Shown here in pieces: positions 25,372 through 34,042 of a stretch of DNA of 64,000 bases. The position numbers and the translations under genes are program-made. This DNA is from DAHUXD01 sp963805495 (GTDB lineage: Bacteria > Acidobacteriota > Thermoanaerobaculia > UBA5066 > Gp7-AA6), in contig CAWDUQ010000001.1 in assembly GCA_963805495.1 (NCBI GenBank), positions 744,001-808,000 on the forward strand, given 5' to 3'. Each line of letters begins with the position of its first letter. The stretch's first letter is position 1. The notes below the pieces were generated by a model, which was not told the DNA's origin, did not search any database, and was given only the letters and a program-made list of their open reading frames with translations.

Positions 25372-26787
25372 GTGTCGTCCGGCGCGACCAAGTTGGAAAC
25401 TTCGATTCAGGATCGTCTGTCGGCGCACCGGCTGTTCGCCGGAGCGCCGCCCGAGCAGCTGGCCTGGCTCGCCGCCCACGGCCATCTGGTCCGGCTGGAG
25501 CCGGGGAGCGTCCTCACGTCCAAAACCGGGCCGGTGCTCGGCCTGTACATCGTCCTTTCCGGCCACCTGTCGATTCACATCGACCGGGGCGCGGGACCGC
25601 ACAAGGTCATGGAATGGGGTCCGGGCGACGTCACGGGATTGCTGCCGTATTCGCGTCTGGTCTCTCCGCCGGGGGACGTCAAGGCCGAGGTTCCGACCGA
25701 GACTCTGCTGATCGACCGCGAGGAGTTGCCGGCCCTGATCCGCGACTGCCACGAACTGACCTCGATTTTCGTGCACGTCATGATCGACCGCGCCCGCCAC
25801 TTCACGTCGAGCGACCTGCACGAAGAGAAGATGTCCTCCCTCGGAAAGCTGGCGGCCGGGCTGGCGCACGAGTTGAACAACCCCGCGTCGGCCGTCGCGC
25901 GAAGCGCCAAGGGGCTGACGCTCCGGTTGTCCGAGGTCGAAAAGGCGTCGCGCGCGCTCGGCGCGGCCCGGCTGTCCGGGGCCCAGCAGGCGGCTGTCGA
26001 CCGGGCGCGGGAGATGTGCATCACCGCGGCCGGCGCCACGTTCGGGCGCTCGCCCCTCGACCGGGCGGACCGGGAAGACGCCATCGCCGACTGGCTCGCA
26101 CGCCACCGCGCCGACGCCGTCGCGGGGGAGGCCCTGGCGGACTCGGCAGTCTCGCTCGACGCACTCGACCGGCTCGCCGAGGCGCTCGAAGGCGAAGCGC
26201 TCCAGGCGGCCCTCGCGTGGCTGGTGGCCGGTTGCTCGACCCACCAGCTGGCATCCGAGATCGAGACGGCCGCGTCCAAGATCCACAACCTCGTCGCGGC
26301 GGTCAAGGGCTTCACCTACATGGACCAGGCCACCATGCCCAAACCGGTGGATATCGGGCAGGGGCTGTCGGACACGCTGGCCGTGTTGAACGCCAAGGCG
26401 CGCGAGAAGTCCGTGGGCGTTCGCCTCGAGGTGGAGGCCGATCTTCCGCGCATTCAGGGCTTCGGCGGCGAGCTCAACCAGGTGTGGGCGAACCTGGTCG
26501 ACAACGCGCTCGATGCGGCGCAGAAACAGGTCACGGTCGCGGCCGTCCGCGACGGCCATTCCGTGGTGGTACGGGTCGTCGACGATGGAGGGGGGTTGCC
26601 GCCCGAGGTTCGCGAGCGCATCTTCGACCCCTTCTTCACCACGAAGCCGGTCGGCCAGGGCACCGGCCTCGGCCTCGACATTGCGCGGCGGCTCGTACTC
26701 CGGCACCACGGAGAGATCGAGGTCGATTCCCGCCCCGGGCGGACGGAATTCCGCGTCACCCTGCCGATCGACGCGGGAACGGTCTGA
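25372..26787 (+). CDS. Histidine kinase with cyclic-nucleotide-binding-like sensor
   Basis: Cytoplasmic sensor kinase of 471 residues with no membrane span. Residues 14-130 have the beta-roll of a CRP-type cyclic nucleotide domain (LFAGAPPEQLAWLAAHGHLV, VLGLYIVLSGHLSIHIDRG). Residues 155-330 form an extended dimerisation region with phospho-acceptor His166 in GLAHELNNPAS. The C-terminal ATPase domain has NLVDNALDA, DDGGGLPPE and GQGTGLGLDIA. The response regulator gene begins one base after the stop, so the two form a two-component pair. GTG at 25372 is preferred; a TTG at 25393 is an alternative. Whether it binds cAMP or another ligand is unknown. Confidence 0.88.
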   Translation: MSSGATKLETSIQDRLSAHRLFAGAPPEQLAWLAAHGHLVRLEPGSVLTSKTGPVLGLYIVLSGHLSIHIDRGAGPHKVMEWGPGDVTGLLPYSRLVSPPGDVKAEVPTETLLIDREELPALIRDCHELTSIFVHVMIDRARHFTSSDLHEEKMSSLGKLAAGLAHELNNPASAVARSAKGLTLRLSEVEKASRALGAARLSGAQQAAVDRAREMCITAAGATFGRSPLDRADREDAIADWLARHRADAVAGEALADSAVSLDALDRLAEALEGEALQAALAWLVAGCSTHQLASEIETAASKIHNLVAAVKGFTYMDQATMPKPVDIGQGLSDTLAVLNAKAREKSVGVRLEVEADLPRIQGFGGELNQVWANLVDNALDAAQKQVTVAAVRDGHSVVVRVVDDGGGLPPEVRERIFDPFFTTKPVGQGTGLGLDIARRLVLRHHGEIEVDSRPGRTEFRVTLPIDAGTV

Positions 26788-26788
26788 C

Positions 26789-28444
26789 GTGGCCAGGCCG
26801 GTCATTCTGACCGTCGATGACGACCCCGAGGTGCTCGCGGCCGTCGAGCGCGATCTGCGCCAGCACTATCGAAACGACTACCGAATCCTGAAGGCCGGTT
26901 CCGGGAGGGACGCTCTGGAAGCGGCGCGGCAGCTCAAGCAGAGGGGCGCTGCAATCGCCCTCTTTCTCGCCGACGAGCGGATGCCCGAAATGACGGGTAC
27001 GGAATTCCTACGCGAGGTTCTAAAGCTGTACCCGGAGTCGCGCCGGGTCCTGCTGACGGCTTACGCCGATACGCACGCGGCGATCTCGGGCATCAACGAC
27101 ATCGGCCTGGATCACTACCTGTTGAAGCCCTGGGATCCCCCCACGGAACGGCTCTATCCCGTTCTCGACGACCTGCTGTCGGACTGGATGGCGAACGTGC
27201 GCCTTCCCTACGAAGGCATTCGTGTCGCCGGCGCGCGATCGTCGCCTCGAAGCTTCGCGGTCAAGGAGTTCCTGTCCTCCAATCAGATTCCCTATCACTG
27301 GATCGACGTCGACCAGGACCAGCCGACGCGCGAGTTGATCGGCTCGTTCGGCGATGCCGCGAGGCTGCCCGTGGTCTTCTTCCCGGATGGCAGTCGCCTC
27401 GTTGCCCCGACCAATCGGGAGCTGGCCGAAAAGATCGGGATGCAGACCCGGGCGAGCCAGCCTTTCTACGACCTCGTGATCGTCGGCGGCGGGCCGACAG
27501 GCCTGGCGGCCGCGGTCTACGGGGCCTCGGAGGGGTTGCGGACGGTGCTCCTCGAACAGAGCGCACCCGGGGGCCAGGCCGGAACGACCTCCCGGATCGA
27601 GAATTACCTCGGGTTCCCGTCGGGCGTGTCCGGGGCGGATCTGGCGCGGCGCGCCACGACTCAGGCGCGCCGCTTCGGTGCCGAAGTGATCGCGCAGGGG
27701 GCCGTCGCTCTTCGCCGCGAGGACCCGTACCGTGTGGTTCGTCTCGCCGACGGAACCGATTTGAGCTGCTACGCGGTCGTCCTCGCGACGGGGGTCTCCG
27801 TGCGGATGCTGGAGGTGCCCGGAGTCGAGTCCCTCCTCGGCATCGGCGTCTATTACGGCGCGGCGATGACGGAGGCGGCAACCTACCGCGGCCAGGACAT
27901 CTGCATCGTCGGCGCCGGGAATTCGGCCGGCCAGGGCGCGCTCTTTTTCTCGCGCTACGCGCGCCGCGTCACGATGCTCGTCCGAGGGGAGTCCCTGGAA
28001 ACGTCGATGTCGCAGTACCTGATCGACCGGATCGCGGTCACGCCGAACATCGAGGTCGTCACGCGCGTCGAGGTCCGGGAGGTCCGGGGCACCAGCCGGC
28101 TCGAGAAGGTCGTGTTCGCCTCGACGCCCGGCGGGGAGCCATGCGAGCTCGATGCGGCGGCGATGTTCATTTTCATCGGGGCGAGGCCTCGGACCGAGAT
28201 GGTCGCCGGCCTGCTCGAGCTCGATCCGCAGGGTTACGTGATGACCGGACCCGCCCTGTCGACGCCGGGCCGCCGGCCCCGCGGCTGGACGCTCGATCGG
28301 GACCCGTACCCGTTCGAGACCAGCGTGCCGGGCATCTTCGCCGCGGGCGACGTGCGCTCCGGTTCCAGCAAACGCGTGGCGGCGGCGGTCGGCGAAGGGT
28401 CGGGCACGGTCGGCCTCGTGCACACCTATCTCGAGACGGTCTGA
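26789..28444 (+). CDS. Response regulator fused to glutaredoxin-like and thioredoxin-reductase-like domains
   Basis: Three-domain protein of 551 residues. Residues 5-125 are a receiver domain with acidic pair D10-D12, phospho-acceptor D62 and K113. Residues 145-215 look like a glutaredoxin/thioredoxin fold (FAVKEFLSSNQIPYHWIDVD, cis-Pro region LPVVFFPDG) without the CxxC. Residues 225-551 are a pyridine nucleotide-disulfide reductase with FAD site GGGPTG (233-238) and NADPH site GAGNSA (375-380). The position where thioredoxin reductases carry CxxC reads YYGAAM (355-360), with no cysteine. It follows its kinase by one base. Databases know fused response regulator/thioredoxin-disulfide reductases; what phosphorylation changes is unknown. 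Confidence 0.88.
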   Translation: MARPVILTVDDDPEVLAAVERDLRQHYRNDYRILKAGSGRDALEAARQLKQRGAAIALFLADERMPEMTGTEFLREVLKLYPESRRVLLTAYADTHAAISGINDIGLDHYLLKPWDPPTERLYPVLDDLLSDWMANVRLPYEGIRVAGARSSPRSFAVKEFLSSNQIPYHWIDVDQDQPTRELIGSFGDAARLPVVFFPDGSRLVAPTNRELAEKIGMQTRASQPFYDLVIVGGGPTGLAAAVYGASEGLRTVLLEQSAPGGQAGTTSRIENYLGFPSGVSGADLARRATTQARRFGAEVIAQGAVALRREDPYRVVRLADGTDLSCYAVVLATGVSVRMLEVPGVESLLGIGVYYGAAMTEAATYRGQDICIVGAGNSAGQGALFFSRYARRVTMLVRGESLETSMSQYLIDRIAVTPNIEVVTRVEVREVRGTSRLEKVVFASTPGGEPCELDAAAMFIFIGARPRTEMVAGLLELDPQGYVMTGPALSTPGRRPRGWTLDRDPYPFETSVPGIFAAGDVRSGSSKRVAAAVGEGSGTVGLVHTYLETV

Positions 28445-28523
28445 GCCCGGGCGCGTCTCTGAGAACCGCGTCCTCCGCGTCGATCCCTTCGGACGCAGAT
28501 GAGTGAGGTGAGAGGGTGCGGCC

Positions 28524-28817
28524 TCAGGCCACGAAAACGTGCCCCGGGCCGCGAACCTGTTTCCGGCAGGCCTGGTCGCAGGATTTTCGCGCCGGCCACC
28601 GGGAGCAGCTCAGGACGCGCAGGAGCGGAAAGCCGAAAGTGACTCCGAGCGCTCCCTGCCGCGGATCCACGCCCACGCAGGCCGCGTCGTCCGTCTCGGG
28701 GCAGATGACGCTCTTCTTTCGCTGGAGTTCCCCGTACTCGAGGAGGCCCACGGGCAGCACGACGACGAGCAGACCGACCAGGGCGTAAAGAATCGCAACG
28801 AGCGGCGACGTTTCCAT
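28524..28817 (-). CDS. Small membrane protein with conserved cysteines
   Basis: Protein of 97 residues with one N-terminal membrane span (LVAILYALVGLLVVVLPVGL). A short outer or inner domain contains six cysteines in the pattern VICPETDDAACVGVD, then LSCSRWPARKSCDQACRKQ. The pattern recalls small conserved proteins of Acidobacteriota and Deltaproteobacteria whose function is unknown to me. The ATG at 28817 has a strong ribosome site (GGAGGTG), which supports it as real. The cysteines could bind metal or haem or form disulfides. Confidence 0.7.
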   Translation of the reverse strand: METSPLVAILYALVGLLVVVLPVGLLEYGELQRKKSVICPETDDAACVGVDPRQGALGVTFGFPLLRVLSCSRWPARKSCDQACRKQVRGPGHVFVA

Positions 28818-29012
28818 CCTGCACCTCCGCGGGTCGCGGGCCCGTTCGACCCGCGCTCTTTTCTCCCCATCATGCAAGTCCAGAGCGACGGGGCCCGCCA
28901 GATACAAACGCATCATCGTGGCGCCGCGTTGACTCCTCGACGCGCAAAGGCAACTATCCGCTCAAGGGGCGGGTCACCTCGGCCCGCATTCCCGGCGAAC
29001 AAGGGAGGCACC

Positions 29013-30320
29013 ATGCGAAGGATTCTGGCGGCCATCGTCGTCTTCGGGTCCCTGTCGGTCGCTCTTCCGGCCGAAGTCACGGCCATCCGCGCCGGCCGCC
29101 TCGTCGACCCCGAGACCGGCCGCGCGGCCTCCCAACAGGTCATTCTCGTCGACGGCGGCAAGATCACGGCCGTCGGGCCCGGCCTTGCCATCCCGCCGGG
29201 CGCCACCGTTCTCGATCTGTCGGACCTGACCGTGCTTCCGGGGCTCGTGGACACGCACACGCACCTCGGCATCACGTACAAGGACGTTCCCGAGCACAAC
29301 TACTACTACCTGACCTACGTCATGGAGTCGACGCCGCTTCGGGCCATCCAGGCGGCCTCGAACGGCATTCAGCTCCTGAACTCGGGCTTCACGGTCGTGC
29401 GGGACCTCGGCAACAACGCCCTCTATGCCGACACCGCGCACCGCCAGGCGATCGAGCAGGGATGGATCCCGGGCCCGACGCTCATCAACTCGGGGTTGAT
29501 CATCGGCGGCAAGGGCGGCCAGTTCTGGCCCACGCCCGAGATGGTCAAGTACCACGACATCGTCTATCCCGAGTACCTCGACGCGGACACCCACGACGAG
29601 ATCATCAAGGCCGTGCGCGAGAACATGCTGTTCGGCGCGAAGATCATCAAGATCTGCGTCGACTGCAAGCCCTGGGGCTACTCGGTCGAGGACATGAAGC
29701 TCTTCATCGCGGAGGCGGCCAAGGGCGGCCTCAAAGTCGCCGGCCACGTCCAGACTCCCGAAGGGGCCAGCCGCGCGATCGAGGCCGGGATCTGGTCGAT
29801 CGAGCACGGCTTCGCGCTGACCGACGAGCACTACAAGCTCATGGCACAGAAGGGGATCTTCCTCGCCTCGACCGACACGCCGTTCACGCCCTATGCCGGG
29901 AAGAAGGAAAACATGGAAAAGGCCGCCGCGCAGTTGAAGAGCGCATGGCAGCACGGCGTGAAGATCACCTTCTCGACCGACATGGACTACTGGGAGCAGG
30001 GCAACATGCTCACCCGGGGAGAGCGGACGATCAATTTCCTCCTGACCTGGAAGGCCTCCGGGATCCCCAACGCCGACATCCTGAAGGCGATGACGATCAC
30101 TGGCTACCAGTGCGCGCAGGTCGAAAAGCAGCGCGGGCCGATACGGGCGGGGCTCGCCGCCGACATCATCGCCGTGCGGGGCAATCCTCTCGAGGACATC
30201 GACGCGCTGCGCGACGTGCGCTTCGTCATGAAGGACGGAATGGTCTTCAAGCGCGAAGGGGTGATGACGCCCGAGAAGTTCTTCCATGCCGGGCCGGTCT
30301 ACGGATGGAACAAGCGATAG
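29013..30320 (+). CDS. Secreted amidohydrolase family protein
   Basis: Metal-dependent hydrolase of 435 residues with a signal peptide (RRILAAIVVFGSLSVALPAE). The amidohydrolase fold is shown by the opening VTAIRAGRLVDPETG, the metal-binding HTHLG after LPGLVD, the lysine strand AKIIKICVD, the later ligands GHVQTP and EHGFAL, and the C-terminal DIIAVRGNPLEDIDAL. Imidazolonepropionase-like periplasmic dipeptidases (prolidase-type) are the closest general group; the exact substrate is unknown. The ATG at 29013 is preceded by AAGGGAGG. No operon partner is evident. Confidence 0.87.
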   Translation: MRRILAAIVVFGSLSVALPAEVTAIRAGRLVDPETGRAASQQVILVDGGKITAVGPGLAIPPGATVLDLSDLTVLPGLVDTHTHLGITYKDVPEHNYYYLTYVMESTPLRAIQAASNGIQLLNSGFTVVRDLGNNALYADTAHRQAIEQGWIPGPTLINSGLIIGGKGGQFWPTPEMVKYHDIVYPEYLDADTHDEIIKAVRENMLFGAKIIKICVDCKPWGYSVEDMKLFIAEAAKGGLKVAGHVQTPEGASRAIEAGIWSIEHGFALTDEHYKLMAQKGIFLASTDTPFTPYAGKKENMEKAAAQLKSAWQHGVKITFSTDMDYWEQGNMLTRGERTINFLLTWKASGIPNADILKAMTITGYQCAQVEKQRGPIRAGLAADIIAVRGNPLEDIDALRDVRFVMKDGMVFKREGVMTPEKFFHAGPVYGWNKR

Positions 30321-31183
30321 GGCGAGGCCCGACGCAGAGATGCCGACCCAATGCGCCGTTTTGCTAGAATGACGTCATCCGGCTCGCCCGAATCTCGAAC
30401 CGTAGCGATTTTCATTTGAACCACGCCGCCACACGACGACTCGAAACCGCGCTCCGCGGGATGGTTGCCGTGGTCTTCTCCGGCCTGGCGGTCGCGGCGC
30501 AGGCGGCGACCTACAGCCATGTACCGGCGACTTATGGCTGGATCGATCCCTCGTCTCATGCTCCCGTGGTCTGGAGCAACCCCACTCTTTGTACCGCCTT
30601 CGGGGACACGATCGGCGACGACGCCATCACCGCCCCGATCAACATCGGATTTCCCTTCACGTTCGGCGGCAGCGCCTACAACCAGCTGAACATCATGACC
30701 AACGGCCGCCTGCAATTCGGCAACACGTATTGCTTTGCGGGCACGAACTCGATCGGACCGCCCCGCACATATACGCTTCCGTACCCCGACGCCAACCTCG
30801 TCAACACGATCCGGGTGTACGGCGCGGATCTCGACGCCAGCCCGAGCGGGTCCGGAGGCGGGCCGGGGGCGACCACGTGCCCCTCGCCGGCCTGCTCCGT
30901 TCGCTTCACCGCCACCCCGCTCGGCTCGGCCCCGAACCGTCAGTTCGTCGTGACCTGGCAGGCGGTCCCCGACTGGGGGACGACCGGGAGCTTTTTCAAC
31001 GTCCAGGTCATCCTGAACGAGGATGGCACTTTCGTCTTTCAGTACGGTTCGAACAACAATCTCAACGCCGGGCATCCGGACGTCGGCTGGGAGCTGACGA
31101 CGTCGGATTTCGACACGATCACCTACACGAACAGTGCCTCGCTGACGAGCACGGCGATCCTCTTCTTCAACCCCCTGGTCACA

Positions 31184-32230
31184 CCGACCCCGACGCCCTC
31201 CCTGACGCCGACGCCTACGGCCACGTCCATCCCGCCGACGTTTACCCCGACCAATACGCCGACCAACACACCGACGAATACGCCGACCAACACCCCGACC
31301 AACACGCCGATTCCGCCGACGTTTACTCCGACGAACACGGCGACGAATACGCCGACCAACACGCCGATTCCGCCGACGTTCACTCCGACCAATACGCCGA
31401 CCAACACGCCGATTCCGCCGACGTTTACGCCGACGAACACGGCGACGAATACGCCGACCAATACGCCGATTCCGCCGACGTTCACGCCGACGTTCACGGC
31501 GACGAACACGGCGACCAATACCCCGACGAACACGGCGACGAATACGCCGACCAACACCGCCGATTCCGCCGACGTTTACCCCGACGAATACGCCGACCAA
31601 TACGCCGACCAATACGCCAATTCCGCCGACGTTCACGCCGACGTTCACGGCGACGAACACGGCGACCAATACCCCGACGAACACGGCGACGAATACGCCG
31701 ACCAATACGCCGACCAACACCCCGATTCCGCCGACGTTTACTCCGACGAACACGCCGACCAATACGCCGACCAATACGCCGATTCCGCCGACGTTCACGC
31801 CGACGTTCACGGCGACGAACACGGCGACCAATACCCCGACGAACACGGCGACGAATACGCCGACCAATACGCCGACCAACACCCCGATTCCGCCGACGTT
31901 TACCCCGACGAATACGCCGACGAACACCCCGACCAACACGCCGATTCCGCCGACGTTCACGCCGACGTTCACGGCGACGAACACGGCGACCAATACCCCG
32001 ACGAACACGGCGACGAATACGCCGACGAACACGGCGACGAATACGCCGACCAATACGCCGATTCCGCCGACGTTTACCCCGACGAATACCCCGACCAATA
32101 CCCCGACGAATACCCCGACCTTCACCCCGACCAATACCCCGACGAATACGCCGACCTTCACTCCGACCGCGACGCCGACCAGCACCGCGACGCCGACGCC
32201 GACGAACACACCAAACCCGACGCCAACGCC
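31184..32230 (+). repeat. Low-complexity Thr/Pro/Asn-coding repeat array
   Basis: About 1 kb made of 12- to 18-base words such as ACGCCGACCAATACG and CCGATTCCGCCGACGTT. A longer unit containing TTCACGCCGACGTTCACGG starts at 31480, 31632, 31794 and 31956, giving spacings of 152, 162 and 162 bases. It encodes an extended stalk in the host gene. Confidence 0.85.
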
Positions 32231-32231
32231 G

Positions 32232-33170
32232 GTGCCGCCGGTGGCGACCGCCCTCGTCGTCGACCGGGATGGCTCCGGCACGACCTCGAACCTGAACCAG
32301 GTGCTCGAGTCGGGGGAAACGGTCGTTGTCGAGCCGGGCTGGCTGAACCCGAACGCTTCCGCGCTGAGCCTCTCGGCGACCGCCTCGAATCTGACGGGCC
32401 CCCCGGGGCCCGCATACGGGATCGACGATGGTTCAGCGAGCTACGGCTCGGTCGCCTCGAACGCCGTGTCGGACTGCTGGGGTGCCAGCCCGGGTCATGA
32501 CTGTTACCTGATGACGGTGACGGGCCCCCGCCCGGTTCCGCACTGGGACGCGACTTTCTCCGAAGCGTTGAGTTCCGGCCCGCCGTCCAAGACCTGGACG
32601 CTCCACGTCGGCGAAAGCTTCCTCGACGTCCCGACGACGCAGCAGTTCTACGTCTTCATCGAGAACATCTTCCACAACGGCATCACCGGCGGTTGCGGAG
32701 TCGGGACATACTGCCCGGGCAATTCGACGACGCGTGCGCAGATGGCGGTGTTCCTGCTGAAGTCCAAGCAAGGCGCGTCGTACATTCCGCCCGTTTGCTC
32801 GGGCATCTTCGGCGACGTCCCGTGCCCGAGCCTGTACGCGGACTGGATCGAAGAGCTCGCGGCGGAGGGGATCACGGGTGGCTGCGGCGGCGGCAACTAC
32901 TGTCCGGCCAATCCGGTGACCCGCGCACAGATGGCTGCCTTCCTGCTCAAGGCGAAGTACGGGTCGAGCTACGTGCCGCCGACGTGCGCGGGCATCTTCT
33001 CCGATGTTCCCTGCCCGAGCCAGTTCGCGGACTGGATCGAAGAGCTCTTCGCCGAGGCCATCACGGGAGGCTGCGGCACGGGCGTCTACTGCCCGTCGAG
33101 CCCGAACAATCGCGGCCAGATGGCCGTCTTCCTCGTCAAGACGTTCGGGCTTCGCCTCTACGGCCCGTAG
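32232..33170 (+). CDS. C-terminal half of the frameshifted surface protein (beta module plus three SLH-like repeats)
   Basis: This frame is intact from the stalk onward and could be called separately from the GTG at 32232, giving 312 residues without a signal peptide. The beta module (VLESGETVVVEPGW, GIDDGSASYGSVAS, PHWDATFSEAL) is followed by repeats with cores ITGGCGVGTYCPGN, ITGGCGGGNYCPAN and ITGGCGTGVYCPSS. It is most likely not an independent gene but the anchor of the protein starting at 30416. Confidence 0.6.
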   Translation: MPPVATALVVDRDGSGTTSNLNQVLESGETVVVEPGWLNPNASALSLSATASNLTGPPGPAYGIDDGSASYGSVASNAVSDCWGASPGHDCYLMTVTGPRPVPHWDATFSEALSSGPPSKTWTLHVGESFLDVPTTQQFYVFIENIFHNGITGGCGVGTYCPGNSTTRAQMAVFLLKSKQGASYIPPVCSGIFGDVPCPSLYADWIEELAAEGITGGCGGGNYCPANPVTRAQMAAFLLKAKYGSSYVPPTCAGIFSDVPCPSQFADWIEELFAEAITGGCGTGVYCPSSPNNRGQMAVFLVKTFGLRLYGP

Positions 33171-33179
33171 GCCGGGTCG

Positions 33180-33449
33180 CTAGCGGGAGTCGGAGCGCCC
33201 GCGGACCCTGCGCGCTTCGGGCACCGGGAAGTCCGTGGGGTAGGGCGCCGAAGAGGCGTAGCGCGTGTTGCAGCCCCGACCGCAGATCCACCAACCCTCC
33301 GGATCGACCTCCCGGCGCTCGGAGGCGACCTGCCCGCCGCACCGGAGGCAGTACGCCCGACGGATGGGCTCTCCGAAACCGGGACGCTCGATCAAGCCGA
33401 GGCCGGTACGCCGCAACTCCTCGGGACTGAGATCCTTTGGGCCAAGCAT
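33180..33449 (-). CDS. Small zinc-ribbon-like protein
   Basis: Predicted protein of 89 residues with two CxxC-type pairs (YCLRCGG and ICGRGCN, 21 residues between the first cysteines of each) that could form a zinc ribbon. The N-terminus LSPEELRRTGLGLIERPGFG is polar. No family is recognised. The ribosome site before ATG 33449 is weak. Coding is supported by the cysteine pairs and the Arg/Glu-rich composition, not by homology. Confidence 0.5.
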   Translation of the reverse strand: MLGPKDLSPEELRRTGLGLIERPGFGEPIRRAYCLRCGGQVASERREVDPEGWWICGRGCNTRYASSAPYPTDFPVPEARRVRGRSDSR

Positions 33450-33526
33450 GGAACGAACAATGTAGGCCCGGGCCGCACGGATCGCGTGTGACGTGAGACA
33501 CGGGCGGGGCCCATTGGCGGGAGCGA

Positions 33527-33730
33527 TCAGGCTCGAGGCGGAATGTCCCCCGGTCGCTTGCCGCGGTCCGAAGGATCGCGCCGGGCATGCCTTCGCGGGT
33601 CGAACGCGACTGCGGCGTAACAGATCGGGCACTTCAGCCGGCCGTCCCGCGGGATCGCCGCAAATCTCGGGGATCGGCAGGCCCCGCAGAACCAGCGCGC
33701 CATCCGACGCTCCTCGCCCTCAAACTCCAT
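33527..33730 (-). CDS. Small zinc-ribbon-like protein
   Basis: Predicted protein of 67 residues with CGACRSPRF followed 15 residues later by CPICYAAV, a compact zinc-ribbon pattern (CxxC-x16-CxxC). A basic, proline-rich tail follows. It lies immediately upstream of the other zinc-ribbon protein on the same strand, so the two may be co-transcribed. Function is not recognised. Confidence 0.5.
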   Translation of the reverse strand: MEFEGEERRMARWFCGACRSPRFAAIPRDGRLKCPICYAAVAFDPRRHARRDPSDRGKRPGDIPPRA

Positions 33731-34042
33731 TGGAGAATGTTAGCGCGTTCGCCGACCTATCCGGTCGGCGAGCACCGGGTAAAGTGCGCGGCGCTCCTCC
33801 TCCTCCGGCTCGGCTCGAATGGCTCCGTGCTCCAAATCGGAGAAGGAACGACGAGACGGAATCGATCCGGAGGCGCTCCCGAGCGCTCCCCTGGATCTTC
33901 CGCCGGCCGACTACTCGACGTAGCGAGCGTTTCGGTTTGTGGCCCGCCCAAGTCTCCTGATTCCAGCACGTGGCACGGATTCTGCTCTTTCGGGTGAGCG
34001 TGGACGCAAGGCGCGCCCACTGGAGAAAGAAAGGAGACAGCG
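33731..34042. other. Intergenic region between divergent genes
   Basis: No gene, RNA or repeat is recognisable. It should contain the promoters of the zinc-ribbon genes and of the gene at 34043, but I cannot point to clear -35/-10 boxes. The sequence AGAAAGAAAGGAGACAGCG just before 34043 is a good ribosome site. Confidence 0.4.

Larger units (their letters stand above)
30416..33170 (+). pseudogene. Surface protein with Thr/Pro/Asn repeat and SLH-like C-terminus, interrupted by a frameshift
   Basis: Removing one base near 31557 gives a single 917-residue protein. Its parts are an N-terminal signal (VAVVFSGLAVAAQA), a cysteine-bearing beta domain of about 230 residues (GFPFTFGGSAYNQLNIMTNG, faintly nidogen-like) and a stalk of TNTPTNTPIPPTFTP units. 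The shared beta module and three SLH-like repeats with GGCGxGxYCP follow, ending RLYGP. As sequenced, the stalk has ACCAACACCGCC where the sibling repeats have ACCAACACGCC. The first frame then turns into Asp/Tyr/Ala-rich nonsense and stops at 32500. Frameshift, phase variation or an assembly error in low-complexity DNA are all possible. The TTG start at 30416 gives the best signal peptide; ATG at 30461 is the alternative. Confidence 0.78.

Noticed and set aside
31184..32230. Possible CRISPR array because of dense short repeats
   Set aside because: There are no unique spacers; the units are variable multiples of 6 and 12 bases that encode TNTP peptides in frame.
30299..32281. Long minus-strand reading frame rich in Val/Gly/Phe (VGVFVGVLVGV)
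   Set aside because: It is the mirror of the Thr/Pro/Asn stalk repeat on the plus strand; simple repeats leave several frames open, and it lacks a signal, domain or ribosome site.
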